22,670 nt of DNA from JANRIZ01 sp033764445. Its GTDB lineage: Bacteria; Verrucomicrobiota; Verrucomicrobiia; JAWXBN01. The stretch lies in contig JANRIZ010000117.1 in NCBI GenBank assembly GCA_033764445.1, forward strand, positions 1 through 22,670, read 5' to 3'. The position numbers were made by a program, and so were the translations under genes. This document shows, piece by piece, positions 14,603-21,401 of this stretch (positions are counted from its first letter, which is position 1; each line of letters starts with the position of its first letter). Below the pieces are notes generated by a model that searched no databases, was not told the origin of the DNA, and was given only the letters and a program-made list of their open reading frames with translations.

Positions 14603-15144
14603 ATGCAACCTTCAAAATCGTCCCGGTGCCGCAGGGCCGGAAGAAAATCATCAATGCCCTCCTGGGTATCCTTCTGTTGATGATGGCCGCCCTTCCGGTG
14701 GCCGTCCTTTCCTCCGGCTGGTCCAAACCGGTGATGGCGGTCGGGGCCTCGGTCATCATTCTTCTGGCCTTGGCGCAATATTTTCTGATGTGGATCGACG
14801 GATCCGACAAGGTCACCTATACGGTCACTGGCGAGCATCTCCGGGTGGCCGGGGATGCCTTTTTCACAAGGACCGTGCCCCGTGGAAAAATCAGAGCCGG
14901 TGAGGCAAAAATCCTCAACCTCCACCAGGACCGGGAGTATGCGCTGGGACTCCGGGTGGGCGGCACGGGGCTTTTCTACTACAACGCCGGATGGTTTTTG
15001 ATGGGCAACAGGGAAAGGGTTTTTGCCTGCGTGACCGACCCCACCCGTGTGGTCTACCTGCCGGTCGAGGGGGAACCCGCCCTGCTGCTGACCGTGGACC
15101 GTCCGGAGGAACTGATCCAATCCCTGCGGGCTGTTTCCGGCTGA
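14599..15144 (+). CDS. Two-helix membrane protein with a beta-rich PH-like domain
   Basis: 181 aa. Two membrane helices near the N-terminus (about 17-38 and 43-65) are followed by a soluble beta-rich domain: VTYTVTGEHLRVAG, VPRGKIRAGEAKILNL, GLFYYNAGWFLMGN, RVFACVTDPTRVVYLPVEGE and a terminal helix. The pattern (strands ending in a VYLP-x(7)-LLLTVDRPEEL turn-helix) is like bacterial PH (bPH) domains facing the cytoplasm. The ATG overlaps the glycosylase stop as ATGA, so it is translationally coupled to a DNA-repair gene, which is unusual. It ends 11 bases from the convergent DUF6790-like gene. Exact role unknown. Confidence 0.78.
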   Translation: MNATFKIVPVPQGRKKIINALLGILLLMMAALPVAVLSSGWSKPVMAVGASVIILLALAQYFLMWIDGSDKVTYTVTGEHLRVAGDAFFTRTVPRGKIRAGEAKILNLHQDREYALGLRVGGTGLFYYNAGWFLMGNRERVFACVTDPTRVVYLPVEGEPALLLTVDRPEELIQSLRAVSG

Positions 15145-15155
15145 GAGGCAGTGGG

Positions 15156-15674
15156 CTAAGTGCGGGTGGAGGTGGGAGGCCTGTTTTTGTACCGGGACTC
15201 CAGCCATAAAAGAGACAGGCTGATGACCGGAAGAATGATGTCGGTGACAAACATCGCCCCGGCATTTCCCGGGGCAAAATTGCCCGCGACAATCATCTGG
15301 TAAATGTGGCCCGCACCGGCCCCCCATAAAAAACAGGCGGGCCCGACCACGGCGGCCAGTCTCAGCCCAAACCCTCCGCGGAAGGCGAGAAATCCCACCA
15401 CGGCAAATCCCAGGCTGGCCATCCCCACCTCCTCCTGAAAGGGGCTTTGCTGCCAGCCGATGAACCGGGCGGCCATCTCGCCAAAAAACACATGCATCAC
15501 AAAATTGTAGAAAAACGACACGCCCACCGAAAAAAACAGGTACCACGAAAAGAGCACCTCCACCACCCGGCGTGCGTCAACGGGACGGGGCCCTGCCGCC
15601 GCGGCGATCCCGGAGGCGAGCAGGCCCAGGACCAGGAAGGTCAGGGTAAAATGGCTGAGAACAAATTCAATCAT
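15156..15674 (-). CDS. DUF6790-like integral membrane protein
   Basis: 172 aa, very hydrophobic, about four to five membrane helices (FTLTFLVLGLLASGIAAAA; VEVLFSWYLFFSVGVSFFYN; MASLGFAVVGFLAF; LAAVVGPACFLWGAGAG; FVTDIILPVISLSLLWL). The conserved loop FIGWQQSPFQEEVG is, from memory, typical of DUF6790 proteins. ATG at 15674 is chosen because it overlaps the NUDIX stop as ATGA; the frame stays open ten codons upstream. Function unknown. Third gene of an rsmA-nudix-DUF6790 transcript. Confidence 0.8.
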   Translation of the reverse strand: MIEFVLSHFTLTFLVLGLLASGIAAAAGPRPVDARRVVEVLFSWYLFFSVGVSFFYNFVMHVFFGEMAARFIGWQQSPFQEEVGMASLGFAVVGFLAFRGGFGLRLAAVVGPACFLWGAGAGHIYQMIVAGNFAPGNAGAMFVTDIILPVISLSLLWLESRYKNRPPTSTRT

Positions 15675-16180
15675 GCCCCCGCACCCTGCCTCCATTTGTC
15701 CCAAATGTAAATGAAAGGCGGCGCCATCTTTTCAGGGGTCTTTTCAATGGTCCGGTCAATCTCCTCCGTTTCAAACCAGCGTCCGTCCTCGATTTCCTCC
15801 GGATGCAATACAAACGGTCCGTTGTGACGGAGCGTGTACAGCCAGCAATGTTCAAAGCCGGTTTCCGGACAGGTGCCGATTTTCATGACCTCCTGCAGGG
15901 CCCGGGCCTCCGCGGCCTGTATGCCGATCTCCTCGCCCAGTTCGCGCACGGCCGCCTCCCGGTAGGTTTCCCCCGTATCGACGTGGCCGCTGCAGGAACT
16001 GTCCCACGTCAGCGGATGATTGTTTTTTTTCCGGGAACGGAACTGGAGAAAAATCTCCCCCTTGGCATTGAACACAAAAACGTGGATGGCCCGGTGATGC
16101 CATTTTTTCGCATGCACCTCCTGGCGCGGGGCCTGGCCGATGACCTGGTCATGCTCATCAACAACGTCGAATATTTCCAT
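15671..16180 (-). CDS. NUDIX hydrolase, YfcD/IPP-isomerase-like
   Basis: 169 aa. The Nudix box is complete at residues 65-87: GHVDTGE, then REAAVRELGEEIG with the metal-binding Glu residues 80, 83 and 84. The N-terminus (MEIFDVVDEHDQVIGQAPR, then the KWHHRAIHVFVFN strand) is that of YfcD-type or isopentenyl-diphosphate-isomerase-like NUDIX proteins. The substrate cannot be deduced; a nucleoside-diphosphate-linked compound is the general expectation. The main ATG has no SD. A GGAGG about 80 bases upstream would serve a 12-codon TTG frame instead. 67 bases after rsmA. Confidence 0.92.
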   Translation of the reverse strand: MEIFDVVDEHDQVIGQAPRQEVHAKKWHHRAIHVFVFNAKGEIFLQFRSRKKNNHPLTWDSSCSGHVDTGETYREAAVRELGEEIGIQAAEARALQEVMKIGTCPETGFEHCWLYTLRHNGPFVLHPEEIEDGRWFETEEIDRTIEKTPEKMAPPFIYIWDKWRQGAGA

Positions 16181-16247
16181 GGCAGATCATCAATCTAACA
16201 GACACGGCGCATGTTGCGGAAGTGCCAATTTTGAAAACCTCCAATAG

Positions 16248-17069
16248 TCAGCCATCCAACAACTTGCAAAGCTCCACCCACTGCCCCACCGAAAGTTCCT
16301 CCGCCCGGGCCATGGGCGTGGCTCCGATTGCCGTCAGTGCCCCCGCCAGGTCAAAGCCCTCCGGGACCGCCAGCCGGTTCTTGAGCATTTTGCGCCGTTC
16401 GGTGAAACCCTGACGCACCAGGCTCCGGAATCTCCTCATATCCCGCACCCGCGGGGCGTCGGGCCCCTGCGGGGTCAGCCGGGCGATGGCGGAGTCCACG
16501 GCCGGGGACGGGAAAAACTTGTCCCGCAAAATGTCCGCCACGTATTCGGTCCGAAACCGCAACTGCACCAGCACACTGAGCGCCCCGTATTCCTTGGTCC
16601 GGGTCTTGGCACACAGGCGCTGCGCCATTTCCTTCTGGATGGTCAGCACCACCAGTCTGAGCCGGTCACTGTGTTCGCAGAAAATCTCCACCAGCGGCGA
16701 GGAGATGTTGTACGGGATGTTGGCGATGATTTTGACCGGACCATTCTCCGCAAGAAAGGCGGGGAGCTTTTGAAGGGCGTCCCCCTGGATGAGGGTGAAA
16801 TTCGGGTTTTGTCCGTACAGATCGCCCAGACGCTGGGCAAAACGCGGGTCCAGCTCCATGACCGTCACCCGCGTCCCAAGCTTCATCAGCGCCCCGGTCA
16901 GCGTCCCCAGCCCGGGTCCGATCTCGAGGATGTGGTCCGCGGGTTCCGGAAACCCCGCCGCCGCAATCTGTGTCAGGACGGCATCATCGTAGAGAAAGTT
17001 CTGCCCCATCCCCTTGCGGGAATGCACGCCCATCTGCTGCATGGTCTGGATCAGTTGCTGTCGGTCCAT
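16248..17069 (-). CDS. rsmA: 16S rRNA dimethyladenosine transferase
   Basis: Dimethylates two adjacent adenines near the 3' end of 16S rRNA during small-subunit maturation. 273 aa from ATG 17069. Motifs: MGQNFLYDDAVLTQIA (21-36), SAM loop EIGPGLGTLTG (49-59), MELD acidic motif (71-74), GDAL (97-100), the catalytic NIPYNISSPL (117-126), and FFPSPAVDSAIARL. The frame continues to 17162, but family N-termini match MDRQQLIQTM, and the extension would overlap the divergent amidase start. There is no clear SD. First gene of the rsmA-nudix-DUF6790 set. Confidence 0.95.
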   Translation of the reverse strand: MDRQQLIQTMQQMGVHSRKGMGQNFLYDDAVLTQIAAAGFPEPADHILEIGPGLGTLTGALMKLGTRVTVMELDPRFAQRLGDLYGQNPNFTLIQGDALQKLPAFLAENGPVKIIANIPYNISSPLVEIFCEHSDRLRLVVLTIQKEMAQRLCAKTRTKEYGALSVLVQLRFRTEYVADILRDKFFPSPAVDSAIARLTPQGPDAPRVRDMRRFRSLVRQGFTERRKMLKNRLAVPEGFDLAGALTAIGATPMARAEELSVGQWVELCKLLDG

Positions 17070-17110
17070 GATGTGTGCCGCCACAATGCACGGCCCGGCG
17101 GGAATTCTCA

Positions 17111-18202
17111 ATGAAACTCGCATGTGTTTTTCCTGCTGGATTCCCCGGGGCGGATTCTGCATTGTGTCCTTCCATCGTGCGGCGGATCAGCGGACTTCTC
17201 CTCATTATCTGGCTTCTGGCTCCGGGTCTGTGCGCCCGCGCCGGGGAAACCTACACGGTCCGGAAAGGCGACACGCTCTACAAAATATCCCGTCAGCACG
17301 GCCTGCGCGTCAATGAGCTGGTCGATGCGAATCCCGTGCTGCGCACCCGGGGGCTGCAGACGGGCATGAGACTGGACATCCCCACCGCCGATGATCCGGA
17401 CGAGACCGCCGCCCCGCCGCCCCCCCCCGAACCGAGCCGCCCCACCCCTCCCAGAATCCATGTGGTGGCCCGGGGTGAAACCTTTTCGGCGATCGCCCGA
17501 AAGCATGGCATGAGCCTCAAAACCCTCCAGCATCTCAATCCCTCGATCAACCCCCGCAAACTGCGGGTGGGGCAAAAACTGGTTCTCGTGGCAGGCACAA
17601 AGTCCGGTCCGGTCCGGTCTGGGGAACCCGAACCGACTCCCGGGGTCTTCCGGCCCTCCCTCAACCCGGACCTCGCCGAGGACGAGGAGGAGCCGGACTA
17701 CCAGTACCTGACCGCCCGCATCCTCAAACGGATCGACGCACCAAAAATCGCCAAGGGCCGCTGGAAGTACATCGTCATTCACCACAGTGCGACCACCGAG
17801 GGAAACGCACGATACTTTGACTATTTTCACCGGACCGTGCGCGGATGGGAGAACGGACTGGCCTACCATTTTGTCATCGGCAACGGGGTGGACTCCGGTG
17901 ACGGCGAGGTGGAGGTGGGCGGACGTTGGGACAAACAGCTTCAGGGCGGGCACATCCGCGGCGACGATCTCAACCAGGTTTCCATCGGCATCTGCCTGGT
18001 GGGCAACTACGACAAAACCCCGCCCAGCCGGGCCCAGATGATCGCCCTGATCGAACTGATCCGCCAGCTGGACCGGCGCTGTGGCAAACCCTACCCGGAG
18101 GTGCTGATGCACCGCGAGATCAATCCCCGCCACACCGCCTGCCCGGGCACCAAATTCCCGATCCGCCAACTGCGGGAGCTGCTGAAGGATTCGCCGATAT
18201 AG
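17111..18202 (+). CDS. LysM-containing N-acetylmuramoyl-L-alanine amidase
   Basis: Exported peptidoglycan amidase, 363 aa from ATG 17111. A hydrophobic segment, ISGLLLIIWLLAPGLCARA (about 27-45), acts as signal or anchor; the sequence before it is unusually long (about 25 residues), and a GTG at 17177 would give a more ordinary signal peptide. LysM 1 spans about 46-91 (YTVRKGDTLYKISRQHG), a Pro-rich linker follows, LysM 2 spans about 116-160 (HVVARGETFSAIARKHG), then an Amidase_2 domain about 218-350. Zinc ligand candidates are His224/225 in VIHHSA, His334 or His341 and Cys344 in HTACPG. Cuts the amide between MurNAc and the stem peptide. It is divergent from rsmA with 41 bases between. Confidence 0.92.
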   Translation: MKLACVFPAGFPGADSALCPSIVRRISGLLLIIWLLAPGLCARAGETYTVRKGDTLYKISRQHGLRVNELVDANPVLRTRGLQTGMRLDIPTADDPDETAAPPPPPEPSRPTPPRIHVVARGETFSAIARKHGMSLKTLQHLNPSINPRKLRVGQKLVLVAGTKSGPVRSGEPEPTPGVFRPSLNPDLAEDEEEPDYQYLTARILKRIDAPKIAKGRWKYIVIHHSATTEGNARYFDYFHRTVRGWENGLAYHFVIGNGVDSGDGEVEVGGRWDKQLQGGHIRGDDLNQVSIGICLVGNYDKTPPSRAQMIALIELIRQLDRRCGKPYPEVLMHREINPRHTACPGTKFPIRQLRELLKDSPI

Positions 18203-18317
18203 GACACGCCCGAAATTTTTTCCGCAACCCGGACGGACGACCCCGTGTTGATCCCCAAAAATTTACAAGATTTTCGTGGAAAAACGTTCGCTTTGAAACC
18301 ATAATAAGGCATCTTAT

Positions 18318-19151
18318 ATGTGGCAACCAGGCAGCTCACCTCCTTCATCGGGCTGGAGTTATTTTCAACAATCCTCGGCGTTCACCCTGATAGTGTTCCA
18401 TCTGGTGTTTTTTGTTGTTTCAACAATTTTTCTGATTTTCCGTTCCCCGCTGATGGCCGATGCGATGGTTCTGGTCCCGGCGGATCTGATGGCCTGGCGT
18501 TTCTGGGAACTGGTGACTTTCCCCCTCTATCAGAACAACATCCTGACCCTGCTCTTCAATTTTCTGACATTCTGGCTTTTTGTCCCCTCGCTGGATTCGC
18601 ATATCGGCAAGCCCCATGTGTACGGAATCTATATTGCCGGCAGTCTTTTGGGGGCGGCACTGTTTGTCTCAATGTCCCTTCTGACGGGCAACGGGAATGC
18701 CCTCCTCTTCGGGGCTTCCTGTGCGGCCTCCGCCTTGTTTATCGCCTTTGTCACTCTCTACCCGGAGGTTGATTTTTTCTTTGGAATCCGGGCCAAGTAC
18801 TGGGCGTGGATTTCCGTGGCCATCACCACCTGGTTCCTCCTGGTCTCGCGCAACCCCCAGAGCCTTGCGCTTCTTGGTGCCATGGCCGCCGGACACCTCT
18901 ATGTCCGTTCCCTGACCTCGGATTCCTTCAGCCTCGCCTGGCTGACGCGATTCAATCCCTTTCGGGCGAAAAAACGCGGTCCGGCCCCATACCGCCCCCA
19001 GCGGTATCAGAATCAAAAGGAGGCGGAAACATCCTTCATCAGCGAGGACGTGGACCCGATCCTCGACAAAATCTCCAACCACGGCATGCAGAGCCTCACG
19101 GCTGAGGAACGGCGCATTTTGGACAAGGCCAGCAAAAAGCTGGGGAAGTAG
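18318..19151 (+). CDS. Rhomboid-family intramembrane protease-like protein
   Basis: 277 aa with about six membrane helices (21-40, 65-90, 102-122, 128-148, 162-178, 182-200). The serine motif is GASCAAS with Ser134 (usual form GxSG; here Gly is replaced by Cys135). The paired histidine is His193 in AAGHLYV. Asn81 in LLFNFLTFWLF matches the loop/TM2 Asn, but the usual neighbouring His is missing. The soluble tail ends in DPILDKISNHGMQSLTAEER, then RILDKA, which from memory is the DUF6576-like tail of rhomboids in several phyla. Serine and histidine remain, so activity is plausible. SD AAGG with eight-base spacing. Convergent with the cNMP-binding gene, 15 bases apart. Confidence 0.87.
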   Translation: MWQPGSSPPSSGWSYFQQSSAFTLIVFHLVFFVVSTIFLIFRSPLMADAMVLVPADLMAWRFWELVTFPLYQNNILTLLFNFLTFWLFVPSLDSHIGKPHVYGIYIAGSLLGAALFVSMSLLTGNGNALLFGASCAASALFIAFVTLYPEVDFFFGIRAKYWAWISVAITTWFLLVSRNPQSLALLGAMAAGHLYVRSLTSDSFSLAWLTRFNPFRAKKRGPAPYRPQRYQNQKEAETSFISEDVDPILDKISNHGMQSLTAEERRILDKASKKLGK

Positions 19152-19166
19152 GGACGACCCCGGCCC

Positions 19167-19640
19167 TCAGTGTTTTTTGGGAGTGGGCAGAGGGGACGTC
19201 TTGTCGGCCACGGCCTGTCGGCTGGTCTGTCGCAGACGGATTGTCAGCGTCTCCATCATCTGTCGCGCCCAGGGGGGAAGCAATTCCAATTCCCTGCGGA
19301 AAACCTCCCGGCTCACAAACCATACCTCCACCTCGGTCCGGCAGCGAACCCCGGCGCTGCGCGGAGAATCGTCCACCAAGGCCATTTCACCAAAAATTTC
19401 CCCAGGCCCCAGAACGGTCAGGACTTTTTCCTGTTTGTTGACGACTTTAAAAACCAGCACCTCGCCGGACTTGATCACATAATAACCGTCGCCCTTGTCG
19501 CCCTCCGCAAAGACAACGGCATTTTTGGCGAATTTCTTAAAAACGGCATGTTTGGGGACTTCCGCCGTCTGTGCAAAACCGGAGAAAAACAGGCTGGTCA
19601 TCAAAAGACATCCGAGTGCGGGAAACAAAATGCGCTTCAT
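19167..19640 (-). CDS. Cyclic nucleotide-binding domain protein with signal peptide
   Basis: 157 aa from ATG 19640, supported by AGGA (19652-19649) eight bases upstream; ATG 19649 is the alternative. The N-terminus MKRILFPALGCLLMTSLFFS followed by GFAQTA is a Sec-type signal peptide. The rest is a single CRP-like cNMP-binding barrel: YYVIKSGEVLVFKV, GPGEIFGEMALVDDSPRSAG (about 78-97) with the sugar-binding Glu85 and phosphate-binding Arg94, then a helix. There is no HTH, kinase or channel domain. Such domains act in the cytoplasm, so an export signal is odd: either the segment is a membrane anchor or the domain works outside. No partner gene adjoins it. Confidence 0.88.
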   Translation of the reverse strand: MKRILFPALGCLLMTSLFFSGFAQTAEVPKHAVFKKFAKNAVVFAEGDKGDGYYVIKSGEVLVFKVVNKQEKVLTVLGPGEIFGEMALVDDSPRSAGVRCRTEVEVWFVSREVFRRELELLPPWARQMMETLTIRLRQTSRQAVADKTSPLPTPKKH

Positions 19641-19674
19641 GGGATTCATCCTGGGCAGAAACCGCGCCGGGCAT

Positions 19675-19700
19675 CAAGTCTGCTTGTTGAGCGTGCAGAA
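19675..19700. repeat. Intergenic repeat fragment
   Basis: CAAGTCTGCTTGTTGAGCGT followed by GCAGAA joins two words found apart elsewhere: CAAGTCTGC (7972, 11777) and TTGAGCGTGCRGA (11687 and twice in 19721-20121). It marks the left border of the gene-free repeat block. Confidence 0.6.
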
Positions 19701-19720
19701 AGTTGCCGGTTCTCGGTTGC

Positions 19721-19918
19721 CGGTTGCCGGTCTCTCAAAAAAGTATCTGTGTTTGATCCGTGTGCATCCGTGGCTCTGCCTCACGTTGGGCGTTGAGCGT
19801 GCGGAGTCGGCCCATAGTCATTAGACATCAGAAATTTGACATTCCCCCCTCCCCTTTTGTGTCTTTTGTGCATTGGAGTTTACCCCGGATTGATCGGGGT
19901 GGCTAAATGTTCCGTTGG
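19721..19918. repeat. Tandem repeat copy A (~198 bp)
   Basis: Direct repeat with 19925-20121. Words in order: CGGTTGCCGGTCTCTC, TTTGATCCGTGTGCATCCGT, CTGCCTCACGTTGGGC, GTTGAGCGTGCGGA, ACATCAGAAATTTGACATTC, and a hairpin ACCCCG/CGGGGT with loop GATTGAT. I count five differences from copy B (four substitutions, one deleted T). No coding potential is recognised. Confidence 0.95.
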
Positions 19919-19924
19919 CCGAGT

Positions 19925-20121
19925 CGGTTGCCGGTCTCTCAAAAAAGTATCCGTGTTTGATCCGTGTGCATCCGTGGCTCTGCCTCACGTTGGGCGTTGA
20001 GCGTGCGGAGTCGGCCCATAGTCATTAGACATCAGAAATTAGACATTCCCCCCTCCCCTTTGTGTCTTTTGTGCATTGGAGTTTACCCCGGATTGATCGG
20101 GGTGGCTCAATATTCCGTTGG
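19925..20121. repeat. Tandem repeat copy B (~197 bp)
   Basis: Second copy, six bases after copy A and in the same orientation. The near identity means a recent duplication or active conservation. Beyond it, GGGCGTGCAGAA runs into the terminator of the aminotransferase gene, so the repeat lies in the 3' region of that gene. Confidence 0.95.
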
Positions 20122-20129
20122 GCGTGCAG

Positions 20130-20164
20130 AAAAAAGGCCGGTCCCATTTTTTGGAGCCGGCCTT
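20130..20164 (-). terminator. Intrinsic terminator of the ndk-aminotransferase unit
   Basis: Minus strand: AAGGCCGG (20164-20157) pairs with CCGGCCTT (20141-20134). The stem extends inward by three pairs past one mismatch, and six Ts follow (20135-20130, sharing two with the stem). It lies 21 bases after the aminotransferase stop. Confidence 0.9.
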
Positions 20165-20185
20165 GAAAGAACCGAGAGGCGGAGA

Positions 20186-21361
20186 CTACTTGAGACCCTG
20201 GACAAATTCGTCCAGACGTTCCAACCCGTCGCCGATGATTTCCATGCTCGTGGCATAGGAAAGGCGGATGTATTTGTCGTCGCCGAAGGCAATGCCCGGG
20301 ACCGTGGCCACTTTCGCCTTTTCCAAAAGACGCGTCGCAAAATCCGTCGAGGTCAGTCCGGACTTGGAAATATTCACCAGCATATAGAAGGCCCCCTCGG
20401 GCTTGACGGCGGTCAGTCCTTCGATGGCACTGATGCGCTCAAACATGTAGTGGCGGCGCTTTTTGAACTCGGCGAGCATTTCCTCAACGGCTGTCTGGGG
20501 TCCGCGCAGGGCGGCAATCGCACCCTTCTGGGCAAAGGAAGTGGCGTTGCTGGTCATGTGGCTCTGCATCGCGTCAATGGTCTTGGTGATGGTTTCGGAG
20601 GCGGCCATGTAGCCCAGGCGCCATCCGGTCATCGCATAGGATTTTGAGAAACCATTGATCGTGATGGTGTGTTCGTAGGCCTCCCTGCTGAAACTGGCGA
20701 TGGAGTGGTGTTTGGCATCGTCATAAACAAGCTTCTCATAGATTTCATCCGAAAGGATCAGCAGATCATCCTCCAGGGCCACTTCCACGAGCTGTTCGAG
20801 TTCGTCGCGGGTGTACACGGCGCCTGTCGGGTTGCCGGGGGTGTTCAGGACGAGCATTTTGCTCTTGGGCGAAATGGCCTCACGCAGTTCGTCGGGGGTC
20901 AGTTTGAAACCGTTTTCCTCCTTGGTCTGGATGATGTAGGCCTCGCCTCCGGCGAGCTTGACCATTTCGGGGTAGGAAAGCCAGTACGGCGCGGGGATGA
21001 TGACCTCATCACCCTCCTGGATGGCCGCAAAAATGGCATTAAAGCAGGAGTGTTTGGCACCGCTGCTGACAATCACCTGGCTGGGTTTGTAATCGACCCC
21101 GTTATCCGCCTTGAATTTTTCGGCAATGGCCTGGCGCAACTCGGGCAGCCCGCTGGAGGGGGTGTACTTGGTGAACCCCGATTTCAGGGCCTCGGCCGCG
21201 GCCTCCTTGATGTGCGGGGGCGTGTCAAAATCAGGTTCACCGGCACTGAAACTGCAGACGTCGATGCCTTCGGCCTTCATGGCCTTGGCCTTGCTGTCAA
21301 TGGCCAGGGTCATGGAGGGACTGAGGATTTTTCCTCGGTTGGCCAAATCGGGTATGCTCAT
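20186..21361 (-). CDS. aspC: PLP-dependent aminotransferase, aspartate type (subgroup Ib)
   Basis: Transfers the amino group between aspartate/glutamate and 2-oxo acids; class I fold, 391 aa. Motifs: FSAGEPDFDTPPHI (38-51), KYTPSSGLPELRQAIA, APYWLSYPEM, NTPGNPTGAVY with Asn177, SDEIYE with Asp205, and FSKSYAMTGWRLGY, where Lys240 binds PLP and Arg248 binds its phosphate; the C-terminal YIRLSYATS supplies the substrate-binding Arg. The subgroup is that of Thermus-type aspartate aminotransferase. Some Ib enzymes also aminate prephenate, which would fit an arogenate route with tyrA, but this cannot be decided here. Strong SD (AAGGAG). 40 bases after ndk; terminator at 20130-20164. Confidence 0.94.
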   Translation of the reverse strand: MSIPDLANRGKILSPSMTLAIDSKAKAMKAEGIDVCSFSAGEPDFDTPPHIKEAAAEALKSGFTKYTPSSGLPELRQAIAEKFKADNGVDYKPSQVIVSSGAKHSCFNAIFAAIQEGDEVIIPAPYWLSYPEMVKLAGGEAYIIQTKEENGFKLTPDELREAISPKSKMLVLNTPGNPTGAVYTRDELEQLVEVALEDDLLILSDEIYEKLVYDDAKHHSIASFSREAYEHTITINGFSKSYAMTGWRLGYMAASETITKTIDAMQSHMTSNATSFAQKGAIAALRGPQTAVEEMLAEFKKRRHYMFERISAIEGLTAVKPEGAFYMLVNISKSGLTSTDFATRLLEKAKVATVPGIAFGDDKYIRLSYATSMEIIGDGLERLDEFVQGLK

Positions 21362-21401
21362 AGGGGGCTCCTTATTTCTTCTTGGGGGTGGGTGGATGGT
21401 T

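Noticed and set aside
14512..15546. 344-codon minus-strand frame over the membrane-protein genes
   Set aside because: It overlaps two real genes on both strands and has no hydrophobic or domain pattern of its own.
16184..16235. TTG-started 12-codon frame with a good SD between rsmA and the NUDIX gene
   Set aside because: The SD (GGAGG) is real, but a TTG start and a stop nine bases before the NUDIX ATG are too weak to list as a feature.
17070..17162. 31-codon N-terminal extension of rsmA
   Set aside because: Family N-termini begin near MDRQQL, and the extension would overlap the amidase start region; ATG 17069 is preferred.
17108..18169. 353-codon minus-strand frame over the amidase
   Set aside because: Antisense to LysM and amidase domains with zinc ligands; composition typical of a shadow frame.
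19721..20121. CRISPR array or insertion sequence as an explanation for the repeats
   Set aside because: There are only two long copies with a six-base spacer, no short regular spacers, no cas gene, no transposase and no terminal inverted repeats.
19964..20647. 227-codon plus-strand frame starting in the repeat and running antisense to the aminotransferase
   Set aside because: It begins inside repeat copy B and continues as a shadow of the aminotransferase gene; no SD or motif.
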